49,265 nt of DNA from Tulasnella sp. 424 (lineage: Eukaryota > Basidiomycota > Agaricomycetes > Cantharellales > Tulasnellaceae). The stretch lies in contig WSUB01000240.1 in assembly GCA_019633425.1 (NCBI GenBank), positions 1 to 49,265 of the forward strand, written 5' to 3'. The notes below the pieces were generated by a model. That model ran no database searches. It was given only the letters and a program-made list of their open reading frames with translations, and was not told where the DNA came from. Numbering within the stretch: position 1 is the stretch's first letter; each line of letters opens with the position of its first letter. Made by a program: the position numbers and the translations under genes. Below are positions 10,320 to 20,492 of the stretch, in pieces.

Positions 10320-11735
10320 ATGACGATAACCATCATCGATCTTCCTTTCGACGTCCTCTATATTATATTTGTCCTGTGCTGGGATAAAAATTGGATCCGC
10401 AAACAGCCTTTCCCAGTGGTTGCGTCTCATGTTTGCCGGAGGTGGCGGCATTACGCTCTTGAAACCCCTTCGTTTTGGGCCAACTTGACCTTCCGAGACT
10501 CCCGACCGCAGCTGGAGAAATACGCAACATGGTTGGAGCGTTCCGGAAAATCTCCTCTAGGCTTCGTCTTTGGGGCTCAACCTTTTCAACAACGGAGTGT
10601 AAAAAACCTCAAGGACATCATGCAGCTGATCCTGCCGCATTCAAACCGGTGGAGGTTCTTATACATCTTCTACATTCCTTACAAGATCACCCGCATGATT
10701 TTCGACCGATTGTTAAACGTACCCATGCCCGGATTGACTAACCTGGAAGTCATGGCAGATGATCTTGGGGGACGGATGGCCGCGTCAGGAAAGTGGAGAT
10801 TCAGGCCGTTCCTGCGTGGTGGAGCACCGAACCTTCGGGAGATGACCATCAACCGGCTGTCTTACGAACACATCAATGCTCGCTTTCAAAGCCTCGTGGT
10901 CCTCGACATTTTCGACAGGGATATAGCCCTCGAGCGAGCTTCCGTCGTCGCCCTAAAGATCCATCATCTCCTTTCCCGATTACCCCAACTCCAGATCCTT
11001 CGACTCCGTTCCGGAGTGTTCAACCCGCGCCGCGTAAACGGAGGCGCCGTACAGTCTCTTCGCTCCGATAGCGCTCCACCTCTAACACATCCATCCCTCG
11101 TCGAACTCTCCATCCAAGGTCCTCCGAAGACCATAAATGCCATCATCCCATCTCTTATTCTTCCACAAGTGCGATATTTCCTCGACCGCACCCGCTCGGG
11201 ACCGGATCAATGGGAGATCACGCTCGACATATCGTGTCTCCGAGTTCTTGCAAACTCGCACCCGTTTCCCAACCTGATCAGCATACGACTAGGAGGAAAT
11301 TCCTCGCTGTGGCGCCTACCCGACCCTGTCTCAAACCGGCCGCCTAGTGGGGGCCATTTGTCATACCTGCAGGCAGCACTCGTTGGTCTCCCGAGTCTCA
11401 GGGCGTTAACATTCGAACAAATAGATTGGCAGAATGGGCAGTACCTACGTTGCCTCGCCAGGGTTTGCCCTCAGCTGCAATGGCTAACCTTCATGGCGTG
11501 TACGGGATACACGTTCGCAGAAATCCAGTCCATCTGCGAGGAACGCCAGAAATTAGAAACGACGGGGCTGATCAAGAGACTCGCTATCTGTGGGCTACAA
11601 TCCCCGACACAATCACCCACGGAGTTGGAAGCGATGAAGTGGCTAGATAAGGCTTTCGAGTTTGTGTATAAACCTGGGGTGGGGCCAGAAGAGCTACAGT
11701 GGGATTATCTATCCAACGTAGAAAAGCTATCCTAA
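10320..11735 (+). CDS. F-box domain protein, array member 1 (471 aa)
   Basis: Starts MTITIIDLPFDVLYIIFVLC, so the F-box begins at residue 6; SHVCRRWRHYALETPSFWAN completes it. The body shares EKYATWLERSG, IMQLILPHSNRWR, WRFRPFLRGGAPNLREM, LPQLQILRLR and LRALTFEQIDW with the other members, in the same order and spacing, and ends WDYLSNVEKLS. The repeated Leu-rich phrases suggest an LRR-like substrate-binding half. The first in-frame ATG (10320) is used; no intron is required after it. Presumed SCF adaptor with unknown target. First of four plus-strand paralogues over 9 kb. Confidence 0.83.
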   Translation: MTITIIDLPFDVLYIIFVLCWDKNWIRKQPFPVVASHVCRRWRHYALETPSFWANLTFRDSRPQLEKYATWLERSGKSPLGFVFGAQPFQQRSVKNLKDIMQLILPHSNRWRFLYIFYIPYKITRMIFDRLLNVPMPGLTNLEVMADDLGGRMAASGKWRFRPFLRGGAPNLREMTINRLSYEHINARFQSLVVLDIFDRDIALERASVVALKIHHLLSRLPQLQILRLRSGVFNPRRVNGGAVQSLRSDSAPPLTHPSLVELSIQGPPKTINAIIPSLILPQVRYFLDRTRSGPDQWEITLDISCLRVLANSHPFPNLISIRLGGNSSLWRLPDPVSNRPPSGGHLSYLQAALVGLPSLRALTFEQIDWQNGQYLRCLARVCPQLQWLTFMACTGYTFAEIQSICEERQKLETTGLIKRLAICGLQSPTQSPTELEAMKWLDKAFEFVYKPGVGPEELQWDYLSNVEKLS

Positions 11736-11846
11736 CCGGAACGACCCCATAATGTTTACTATTACTTAGTGCCGTGTGTTGGGTTTTTAATGAATCTTCA
11801 TTTGTTCGTGCTTCGGAGTGATTTAGAAGGAGACAAGCGGGACGCC

Positions 11847-13567
11847 ATGGAGAACACCGCGGAAAGACCGCCACGCCCTGCTTTTGTGCAAGTGCACGCT
11901 GACTCAGAAACCGAAACATCTCACGACCCTTCCTTGCTGATCTTACGCCACAAACCACATCCGCGTATGGTCTTTAAAGCTCGTAAGTTCTGCTCCTCAC
12001 GAACCTCACCTTGCTCAACACAATTGCGGAGCTAAACATGGCCAACTTGAACTGATCATTCAATTAATGGCCATTTGGACTACCAGTATATCGAAACTTG
12101 ATCTCCAATTCCGCAGGGACTTCGTCTCCAGCAGCAGGGTCCATCAGCACTCGGAGGAACCTCACAATTATCTCCATCAGTGACCTTCCATACGACATTC
12201 TCTACATCATCTTCAGCCTCTGCTGGAACAAGGAACACTCACCCGAGCAGCCAAGTTTTCCGACAATTGCCTCTCATATATGCAGGAAGTGGAGAGACCA
12301 CGCTCTCAATACTCCTTCATTCTGGGCGTACTTGCGTTTTGATGGCGTTCGGCTAAACCTAGAGAAATACCAAACCTGGTTGGAGAGGTCGGGGGATTAC
12401 CCGTTGGACATAGTATTTGACGGGACCCTGGTCGGCCGGCGCAAGACGGCCAAGGAGGCCCTACGGTTGATCGTGCCCAGCTCCGACAGATGGCGATCGC
12501 TGAGAATATACAACGTCCCCGAGCAGGTTATCCGAATTATATTCGACAGGCTTCTAGACATACCAATGCCTACCTTAACGAAACTGAAGGTGATGCGTAA
12601 ATATGACCGGTATGAAGCGGATGAACCAGCCAGAACAAAGTGGAGGTTCAGACCATTCCTGCGTGGTGGAGCGCCAAGACTGGAGAGCATGGTCATAGAG
12701 CGCCTGTCATACGAATACATTGACGCCCGCTTCACCAACCTCACCACCTTGGATATTCTTGACTCCGATATTGGCACTACCGGTTCACCTGTCGCTCCAA
12801 AAGTCCATAGTGTCCTTTCCCGGCTGCCAAACCTCGAGGCTTTCCGCATCCGCGCCGGTCGAAGCTTCCCCCGCCACAACTATCGAGATAGCACACAAAC
12901 CCCTGCCCCTTACATCACTCCTCCACTGGTACATAACTCCTTGAAAGAGTTGTCCATTCAAGCCAACTCACGTGTCAAGAACGCCGTCATCATCTCCCTT
13001 GCCCTTCCAGAGATCCGCTATTTCGGCCACCGCACTCGTCCAGTACGGGAGGAATGGGAGATCACCATCGGTATATGTTACCTCTTCGTTATCGAAGCAA
13101 ACCGCCCGTTTCCAAACTTAATGAGTCTTCGCTTGGGGGGAACCAGTATGCATTTCCGATCGACTCAGGACCCTCGGAATTTGGGCAACTTGGACCACCT
13201 TGAAGGAGCGTTAAGGGGTTTGCAGACGCTTAGGTCATTAACCTTCGATCAGGTGGACTGGGAGAACCTCCAGCACCTTCATTGCCTCTCAAGGGTGTGC
13301 CCGAGACTGGAATGGTTGTCCCTCGTCCGATGCACAGGGTACACGCTCGTTGATCTTCAGTCAATCGTCGAAAGGCGTATAATGTTTCAAGGAGCTGACC
13401 AAGCTCTATGCTTGGCTGTACATGGGATGTTTGGGGACTGGACATCTCGGGAAGAGACGGAGGCTATGCTGTGGTTGAAAAGAGAAACGGAACTCTTTTT
13501 TAGGCCGGAATTCAGACAAACTGAAGTCGGATGGGACTATATATCGAACGGATTGACTTTCACGTAG
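11847..13567 (+). CDS. F-box domain protein, array member 2 (about 528 aa, two-exon model)
   Basis: The F-box body is clear (ISISDLPYDILYIIFSLCWN, then SHICRKWRDHALNTPSFWAY) and runs to ETEVGWDYISNGLTFT. The frame has no ATG before the F-box: the codon matching the start Met of member 1 (RNMTI) is Leu here (RNLTI). My model adds exon 11847-11982 (MENTAERPPRPAF...), an intron 11983-12116 (GTAAGT...CGCAG, 134 bp) and exon 12117-13567; phases fit (1587 nt). The first exon has no paralogue support, so it is inference. The alternative is a gene that has lost its start. The F-box region itself shows no other damage. Confidence 0.65.
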
Positions 13568-14049
13568 TTATTACATATCGAAATTATGTACTGATGAACC
13601 AGAGACTCGGAGTAGTAGTCTCTTGAGGCAGAACACCACCTATGGATGACCTGTTTGCGACGCGGGACATTAGGCAAAGCTGTGCTCGATGTAAGGCACT
13701 CTTTTATCCCGAGGACCATTCCAATTACTTCCGGCTCTATCGATACCCAGAGTCATATACGCTTTGGAGGGCCTTCCACAGTGGAATAATGAACTCTTGT
13801 CGTACTTGAACCCAAGTCTCTGATCATGAACGCAACGAACATGGTCCCCGAGAAGATACTCCTTCAGGCCGACTTTCACCCTTCGAACTATTTATCTAAC
13901 TTCCGGTTTCAGCAAGCCGCCGGAGTACTATTATGTTGATGTCGGCCGCTTGTTGATCCTTTAGGTGCGACTTCGCTGGCAAACTCTTGCTAGGGGTGCA
14001 GGACGCTTACTTTGCTTCGTCCTTTTGCGACGCAACAGTACCATGATAT
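13568..14049. other. Spacer after F-box member 2, start of duplicated unit
   Basis: No intact gene. From about 13706 the sequence is similar to 16458 onward and 19391 onward (ACCCAGAGTCATATACGC landmark at 13747 and 16495, AGAGTCATATACGCT at 19425). It is the left edge of the segmental duplication listed below. Confidence 0.6.
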
Positions 14050-14184
14050 GTATGTTTCGGGTGCCTGGAAAGCTCTGCAAGAAGCGGAGGCGATGCTGCC
14101 GTTGAAAAGAGAAACTAAAATTGGTTTTAATCCGGAATGCAGAACGAATGAGGTGGGATGGAGCTATATTTTGAATTTACTGAT
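14050..14184 (+). pseudogene. F-box gene relic, 3' end only
   Basis: The translation EAMLPLKRETKIGFNPE followed by TNEVGWSYILN matches the last 45 residues of F-box member 2 (EAMLWLKRETELFFRPE, TEVGWDYISN). The upstream 1.3 kb of the gene is missing. The frame is still open but runs on past the usual stop. It is a left-over 3' end from a deletion within the tandem array; the same relic recurs at 16802. Confidence 0.72.
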
Positions 14185-14766
14185 TCCGGTAATTGTCAGA
14201 CATCGAAGCGACGTGGTGATAAACGGGGAGATACTTAGTATCTCGAGGCAAACTGCCACCGATGGGTAATTTAATTTTGTTGTGGGACATTGAAGCAGAG
14301 CTAACGAACAAAAGCGTTTTGTCTCCTGTAATTTAATCAGACCTTGCTGGCGGTGACTAGCGCCGAGTAGCTTCAGTCAATGTGCACGACACGTTTTTGA
14401 TTCACCTGTGACGTATAAGCTCTGATTAGCCCTCTCGGCGCAGAATCATAGAGGCGTCGGAGCCGCAACAAAGATGCTGGGCATCAAGACGCTGAACAGA
14501 GGCTGGGGGAAATGTCTCGGATCCAGCTGACTCAGCATGCGGAGATCCCACGACCTATTGGTCTCGTAGCGCGAAGTTTGAACCGCCGTTGACACACAGG
14601 AGTCAGAGCTCGTAAGTAGCCTTTGTAAAAGGCATTCTCCTGAACTCACCCCCGCTTTCGAAACTTCTCAACTGATTAGCGGCTTTGTCATTTTGACCTT
14701 GTAGCAACGGGATTTCTATTCCGAACCTTTCCAACGCCCGATCATTGCAAGAGCAGGAGCTACGTC

Positions 14767-16191
14767 ATGTCCATAAACGACCTTCCATACGACATTCTCT
14801 ACCTTATCTTCACCCTCTGCTGGGACAAGTCATACTCCCGTCAGGGACCAAGTTTTCCGACGATCGCATCTCATGTATGTCGGCAGTGGAGGGAGCATGC
14901 TCTCAATACTCCTTCATTTTGGGTATGCTTGAACTTTCAAGACTCTCGACTAAACCTGGAGAAGTACCAAACCTGGTTGGAGAGGACGAGGGATTACCCG
15001 TTGGACATAGTATTTGGCAATTCCCCGTTCTACCGGCGTAGCGTCAAGACCGCCAGGGAGATCCTGCGGTTGATCGTGCCGTGTTCCGACCGATGGCGCT
15101 CTCTCAGGATACTGGGGGTTGAGGAGAAGGTTATCCACGTCATATTCGACCAGCTTCTAGACATACACCTGCCCATGCTAACGGACTTGAAAGTCGTGGC
15201 AAGGTATGGCTGGCACTTCGGGCAGCAACCAGCCCAAACCAAGTGGAGATTCAGACCATTTTGGCGGGGCGGGGCACCAAAACTGCGCAACATGGTTATC
15301 GAACGGTTGTCAGGCGAATACATTGACGCTCGGTTCACCAGCCTCACCGTCCTGGAAATTTTCGACACCAGCTTTGGTTACGAGAGGGCCTCGGCTATTG
15401 CTCTACAGGTTCATCACATCCTTTCCCGGCTACCGCATCTTCAGATTCTTCGCCTTCGTTGCCCCGGATCCTACCCACGCCTCCTCGATTCCAGCAACAC
15501 ACAGTCCCTTGGTTCCGTCATCACACCCCCACTATCTCATCACTCTTTAACCGAAATATCCATCGCAGCTCCTGCACAAGTCAGGAATGTACTCCTCTGC
15601 TCCCTCGTCCTTCCTGAAGTGAAGTACCTCCCGGACCGCACCCGTCAGCCACGGCGGACATGGGAGATTACCCTTGGCATTTGCTGTCTCCCAGTCATCG
15701 AGACTACCCATCCGTTTCCAAACCTGCTCAGCCTTCGATTGGGAGGAAATAGCAGGCAATTTCTGTCGAAGTTTAGGGAGCCTAATGACCCTCGCAACTC
15801 AAGTAACTTAAGCCATTTGCGAAGGGCATTGGATGGCCTTCCAATGCTTCGATCATTGACTTTTAGTTACGTTGACTTGGGGAACAATGGGTCTCTGGGT
15901 TGCCTTTCTAGAGTGTGTCCAAACCTGGAATGGCTAGCCCTCGTTGCCTGTTCAGGGTACAAGCTCGTTGAGTTCCAATCTATCGTCGAGATGCGCAGAA
16001 AGCTGCGAGAGACTGACTCTCTCGTCCGCTTGGCTGTTCATGGGACACCTGAGGACTGGAGAGCACCGTTGGAGAGGGACGCGATGTCGTGGTTCGCCGA
16101 ACAATCGAACCTGGAATTTGTATTTAAACCCGAATCCATAGCGCAAGAGTCGGAAAGAGATTATTTAACCGATGTAATGAACTTAGCATAG
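14767..16191 (+). CDS. F-box domain protein, array member 3 (474 aa)
   Basis: Single exon. MSINDLPYDILYLIFTLCWD places the F-box at the very N-terminus; SHVCRQWREHALNTPSFWVC follows. Body phrases as in the other members: EKYQTWLERTRDYPLDIVFG, RRSVKTAREILRLIVPCSDR, WRFRPFWRGGAPKLRNMVIE, LPHLQILRLR, LRSLTFSYVDLG. Ends DYLTDVMNLA. Closest relative is member 4 (17513), from which it differs by a few percent of residues, so the pair arose recently by the unit A/unit B duplication. Start ATG at 14767 is equivalent in position to that of member 4. Confidence 0.87.
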   Translation: MSINDLPYDILYLIFTLCWDKSYSRQGPSFPTIASHVCRQWREHALNTPSFWVCLNFQDSRLNLEKYQTWLERTRDYPLDIVFGNSPFYRRSVKTAREILRLIVPCSDRWRSLRILGVEEKVIHVIFDQLLDIHLPMLTDLKVVARYGWHFGQQPAQTKWRFRPFWRGGAPKLRNMVIERLSGEYIDARFTSLTVLEIFDTSFGYERASAIALQVHHILSRLPHLQILRLRCPGSYPRLLDSSNTQSLGSVITPPLSHHSLTEISIAAPAQVRNVLLCSLVLPEVKYLPDRTRQPRRTWEITLGICCLPVIETTHPFPNLLSLRLGGNSRQFLSKFREPNDPRNSSNLSHLRRALDGLPMLRSLTFSYVDLGNNGSLGCLSRVCPNLEWLALVACSGYKLVEFQSIVEMRRKLRETDSLVRLAVHGTPEDWRAPLERDAMSWFAEQSNLEFVFKPESIAQESERDYLTDVMNLA

Positions 16192-16801
16192 TGCTTAACT
16201 ATATATATGTAAACCCCATCGTCGCAGGCTTTGGAAGTGCTAGAACATACATATATCCTGCCTTTCCCTTCATTCCCACATGGATTGTTTGTCGTTGGTA
16301 TCAGCCCAGTATCGGTTCTCGTTTCGTCTTCCCTGTCATATGTATCTGGCTAAGCAGGTGACCGATCTCGAACGAGGCGGGCATCTCGACTGGTTTCGAA
16401 ATCTCCGTGTGCTCGACGTACGGTACCCTTCTCTTCCACCCTGAGGACTTCTGGACAACGGAGGACCATTCCAATTGCTTACTGCTCCACCGATACCCAG
16501 AGTCATATACGCCTTGAAGAGCCTCCACAGTGGAATAATGAACTCTTGTCATACTTGAACCCAAGTCCCTGAACGCAACAAGCAAGATCCCCACGAAGAT
16601 ACTCCTTCAGGCCGGCTTTCACCCTGCGAACCATTCATCTAACTTCCGGATCCAGCAAGCCGCCGGAGTGCTATTACGCCGATGCTGGCCTCTTGATGAT
16701 CCTTTGGGTGCGACCTCGCTGGCAAACTTTTGCTAGGGGTGCTAGACGCTTCCTTTACTTCGTCCCTCTCCGACGCAACATGAAAATGGTACGTATGTGC
16801 T
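16192..16801. other. Spacer between F-box members 3 and 4
   Basis: 3' flank of member 3, then the junction of the duplicated units near 16458. Contains an AT-rich TATATATATG tract at 16199. No gene. Confidence 0.5.
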
Positions 16802-16900
16802 CTACAAGAAGTGGAAATAATGCTGCAGTTAGAAAGAGAAACGAAGGTCGCTTTTAAGGCGGAATGCAGAAAGAATGAAGTGGGATGGAGCTCTATTTGA
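16802..16900 (+). pseudogene. F-box gene relic, 3' end only (second copy)
   Basis: Same relic as at 14050: EIMLQLERETKVAFKAECRK then NEVGWSSI and a stop. Carried along by the duplication; it has drifted separately and gained the stop. Confidence 0.68.
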
Positions 16901-17512
16901 ATTTACTGAACTTCCTGTAATTCTCAGACATCGAAGCGACGTAGTGATAAACGGGGAAGTACTTAAATCTCGAGGCAGCCTGCCACCGATGAGTAATTTG
17001 ATTTTGTACTGGGACACTGAAGCACAGCTAATGAGTAAAATGCTTTCGTCTCCTGTAATTTAATCAGACGTGGTGGCGGTGACTAGCGCTGAGTACTAGT
17101 AGCTTCAGTCAATGTGCACGGCACGTATTTGATTCACCTGTGACGTTAAAGCTCTGATTGGCCCTCTCGGCGGAGAAAATTATAGAGGCTTCGGAATTGC
17201 AACAAAGATACTAGGCATCAAGACGCTGAACAGAGGGGGGATCCGAAGACCGGGGGGATGTCTCCAGCTGACTCAGCATGCAGAGATCCCACGACCTGTT
17301 GGTCTCATCGCGCGAAGTTTGAACCACTGGCACCGTTGACATACAGGAATCAGAGCTCGTAAGTACACCTTGTAAATGGCGTTCTCCTGAACTCACCTCG
17401 CTATTGGTACTTCTCAACTGATTTGCTGCTTTGTCATTTTGACCTTGAAGCAACCGGTCCTCCATTCTGAACCTTTCCAACGCCCGATCATTGCAAGAGC
17501 AGGAGCTACATC

Positions 17513-19120
17513 ATGACCATCTCCATCAACGATCTTCCATACGACATTCTCTACCTTATCTTCACCCTCTGTTGGGACAAGTCATACTCCCGCCAGGAAC
17601 CAGGTTTTCCGACGACCGCATCTCATGTATGTCGGCAGTGGAGGGAGCATGCTCTCAATACTCCTTCATTTTGGGCATGCTTGAACTTTCAAGCCTCTCG
17701 ACTAAACCTGGAGAAGTACCAAACCTGGTTGGAGAGGTCGAGGGATTACCCGTTGGACATAGTATTGGGCAGTTCCCCGTTCTACCGGCGTAGCGTCAAG
17801 ACCGCCAGGGAGATCTTGCGGTTGATCGTGCCGTGTTCCGACCGATGGCGCTCTCTCAGGATAGTCCAGGTTGAGGAGAAGGTTATCCGAGTCATATTCG
17901 ACCGGCTTCTAGACGTACACATGCCCGTGCTAACGGAATTGGAAGTCGTGGCAAGGTATGGCTGGCACCTCGGGCAGCGACCAACCCAAACCAAATGGAG
18001 GTTCAGACCATTTTGGCGGGGCGGGGCACCAAAACTGCGCAACCTGGTTATCGAACGGTTGTCATGTGATTACATTGACGCTCGGTTCACCAGCCTCACC
18101 ATCCTGGAAATTTTCGACATCAGCTTTGGTTACGAGCGGGCTTCGGTCGTTGCTCTACGGGTCCATCACATTCTTTCCCGGCTACCACATCTTCAAATCC
18201 TTCGCCTTCGTTCCCCCGGATCCTACCCACGCCTCCTCGATTCCAGCAACACACAGTCCCTTGGTTCCATCATCATACCCCCACTATCTCATCAATATTT
18301 AACCGAAATATCCATCGCAGCTCCTGCACAAGTCAGGAATGTACTCCTCTGCTCCCTCGTCCTTCCTGAAGTGAAGTACCTCCCGGACCGNNNNNNNNNN
18401 NNNNNNNNNNNNNNNNNNNNNNNNNNNNNNNNNNNNNNNNNNNNNNNNNNNNNNNNNNNNNNNNNNNNNNNNNNNNNNNNNNNNNNNNNNATCGCAGCTC
18501 CTGCACAAGTCAGGAATGTACTCCTCTGCTCCCTCGTCCTTCCTGAAGTGAAGTACCTCCCGGACCGTACCCGTCAGCCACGGCAAACATGGGAGATTAC
18601 CCTTAGCATTTGCTGTCTCCCAGTTATGGAGACTACTCATCCATTTCCGAACCTGATCAGCCTTCGATTGGGAGGAAACAGCAAGAAATTTTGGCTAGGG
18701 GATAGCGAGCCCAATGACCTTCGAAGCTCAAGTTACTTGAGTCACCTCCGAGGAGCATTGGGCAGTCTTCCCATGCTTCGATCATTGACTTTTAGCTACG
18801 TTGACTGGGATAACAATGGGTACCTGGGTTGCCTTTCTAGAGTGTGTCCAAACCTGGAATGGCTGGGCCTCGTTGCCTGTTCAGGGTACAAGCTCGTTGA
18901 GCTCCAGTCTATCGTCGAGATGCGCAGAAAGCTGCGAGAGACTGACTCTCTTGCTCGCTTGGCTGTCCATGGGACACCTGAGGACTGGAGAGAACCGTTG
19001 GAGAGGGACGCGATGTCGTGGTTCGCCGAACAATCGAACCTGGAGTTTGTATTTAAACCCGAATCCATAGCGGAAGAGTCGGAAAGAGATTATTTAACCG
19101 ATGTAATGAACTTAGCATAA
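17513..19120 (+). CDS. F-box domain protein, array member 4 (contains assembly gap)
   Basis: MTISINDLPYDILYLIFTLC starts the F-box, then SHVCRQWREHALNTPSFWAC; the body matches member 3 throughout and ends DYLTDVMNLA. A run of 100 N (18391-18490) interrupts the frame at ...KYLPD. The 77 bases before the gap recur exactly after it, and member 3 has this stretch only once (IAAPAQVRNVLLCSLVLPEV). Counting it once gives 1431 nt, 476 aa, within two residues of member 3. The gene is therefore probably intact and the gap carries no missing sequence. The frame stays open through it only because 177 is a multiple of three. Confidence 0.85.
   Translation: MTISINDLPYDILYLIFTLCWDKSYSRQEPGFPTTASHVCRQWREHALNTPSFWACLNFQASRLNLEKYQTWLERSRDYPLDIVLGSSPFYRRSVKTAREILRLIVPCSDRWRSLRIVQVEEKVIRVIFDRLLDVHMPVLTELEVVARYGWHLGQRPTQTKWRFRPFWRGGAPKLRNLVIERLSCDYIDARFTSLTILEIFDISFGYERASVVALRVHHILSRLPHLQILRLRSPGSYPRLLDSSNTQSLGSIIIPPLSHQYLTEISIAAPAQVRNVLLCSLVLPEVKYLPDXXXXXXXXXXXXXXXXXXXXXXXXXXXXXXXXXXIAAPAQVRNVLLCSLVLPEVKYLPDRTRQPRQTWEITLSICCLPVMETTHPFPNLISLRLGGNSKKFWLGDSEPNDLRSSSYLSHLRGALGSLPMLRSLTFSYVDWDNNGYLGCLSRVCPNLEWLGLVACSGYKLVELQSIVEMRRKLRETDSLARLAVHGTPEDWREPLERDAMSWFAEQSNLEFVFKPESIAEESERDYLTDVMNLA
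18314..18390 (+). repeat. 77-bp direct repeat, left of gap
   Basis: Identical to 18491-18567. Ends exactly at the first N. Confidence 0.97.
18391..18490. other. Assembly gap, 100 N
   Basis: Round-number N run, the usual placeholder for a gap of unknown size. Flanked by identical 77-bp ends, so the true gap is probably negative (unmerged overlap). Confidence 0.99.
18491..18567 (+). repeat. 77-bp direct repeat, right of gap
   Basis: Identical to 18314-18390. Begins exactly after the last N. Confidence 0.97.
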
Positions 19121-19390
19121 TCCATGACTGTATGTAAACCCTGTCAGTACGAGCACGTAGGCCTTGGCAATACTAGAATATCCCGACTTTCCCTTCATTC
19201 CCACATCGATTGTTTGTTCGTTGGAATCCGCCAGGACCGGTTCTTGTTTCGTCTTCCCTACCATCTGGCCAAGCGGATGACCCATTTCGAACGAGGCGGA
19301 CATCTCGAATGGTTTGTCAACCTATCGACAGCGAAGTGCTCAATCCAAGATGTGGTTTTCCCTTGCCCAGTGGACCTCTGGACGCCCGAG

Positions 19391-19745
19391 GACCGTTACA
19401 ACCGCTTCCCACTCTATCGAGGTTCAGAGTCATATACGCTTTGAAGAGCCGTCTACTACGAAGTAATGAATTGCCGTCGTACTTGAACTCAAGTTTCTGG
19501 ACGCAACGAGTAAGGTCCCCAAGAAGACACTATTTCAGGCCAGCTTTCACCCTTGAAACTATTGTCCGAATTCCGGATCTAGCAAATTGGCAGGGTACTA
19601 TTGCGCTAGTGCTAGACTCTCACTCCTGCTCTGGGTGCGGCTTCGCTGGCAAACTCTAGTTGACGGCTTGCTTAGGGGTGCTTCACGCTTACTTTGCTTC
19701 GCCACTTTGTGAAGCAACAGTATCCGTGATACGAACGCCTCTCGC
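19391..19745 (+). repeat. Partial third copy of the duplicated-unit spacer
   Basis: Similar to the beginning of units A and B (13706 and 16458): AGAGTCATATACGCT, GTACTTGAACTCAAGT, CTTCGCTGGCAAACTCT and GCTTACTTTGCTTCG occur in the same order. The similarity ends near 19745, before the F-box relic and gene would start. The array therefore ends in a truncated copy. Confidence 0.7.
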
Positions 19746-20480
19746 AGCCTCAATGTAGCTATAGTTTGCCTTCAGAAACCCGCTTGGCTCTTCACTATCT
19801 GCAACTGAACATTGAACGGCGGTTTAAACTGGGCTAGGCTTTCAGTCGAGACTCGACGCGCCCCATTCCTGCGGCATTTGAACTCCCAGATGCACAAAAT
19901 TGGGGCTCAACCTTTGACCTGCCCTTCTCGCTTGCCGACTGCACTGATGTTACCGAAAGCGGCCGCCGCCCTCGTTCTTGTCACTGCGGTTGCTCTTTGG
20001 GGAGACCCCGGGAATCCCTCCATTTCTAGACTCGACAGAAGTTCAAAACAGTCCAAAGCAGCAAGGCCTCTCCGAACTGTGAAGAAGATCCGGAACATGT
20101 TTTTGCTTATCATTTCCCGAAGCGTACCGGCAGGCCCGAGTCTAGAGTGCTCCCGACTATCCAATCAAGTTCAAACTCTGACAGCTCTCTCACCTCAAAT
20201 TCCTTATTTTCATTTCATATAAGCTCTTTGATCTCACGATTGTGGCCTATAGTCTTGTCAAATGACTCTATACTACGATCTGGGTCTCTCGGATTGGCCG
20301 CGCAGGCGAATTTCACGCACCGTTTATACTCTTACTTGACCCTGAGTTACGGGTCACGATATTCGCTGTAGCTTCCTATCATCCCCTTTCTTCAAGGTTT
20401 TTCTGTCAGACAAGGTTGTTCAAATATAGTTTGATATCAGATGATGCGTGGCTAGCACGTTGCTTCTAACGGCCGACGCC
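19746..20480. other. Intergenic, no gene recognised
   Basis: A 136-codon open frame at 19812-20222 has no recognisable domain, although it contains a short hydrophobic run (ALVLVTAVALW). I do not call it a gene. Confidence 0.4.
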
Positions 20481-20492
20481 CCTTCCCTTCGA

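Larger units (their letters stand above)
13706..16457 (+). repeat. Segmental duplication unit A (about 2.75 kb)
   Basis: Unit A (about 13706-16457) and unit B (about 16458-19390) are tandem, colinear copies. Each holds a spacer, a relic 3' end of an F-box gene, a second spacer with the TTTCCAACGCCCGATCATTG landmark (14728, 17474), a full F-box gene and its 3' flank. Borders were set by eye and may be off by some tens of bases. Coding parts are much more alike than the spacers. Confidence 0.75.
16458..19390 (+). repeat. Segmental duplication unit B (about 2.9 kb incl. gap artefact)
   Basis: Second copy of unit A, see 13706. Subtracting the 177 bp of gap plus duplicated overlap at 18391-18567 brings its length to about 2.76 kb, close to unit A. 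Confidence 0.75.

Noticed and set aside
18314..18567. Internal duplication of the IAAPAQVRNVLLCSLVLPEV segment in the F-box protein
   Set aside because: The two copies flank an N gap exactly and the paralogue has one copy, so this is an assembly artefact.
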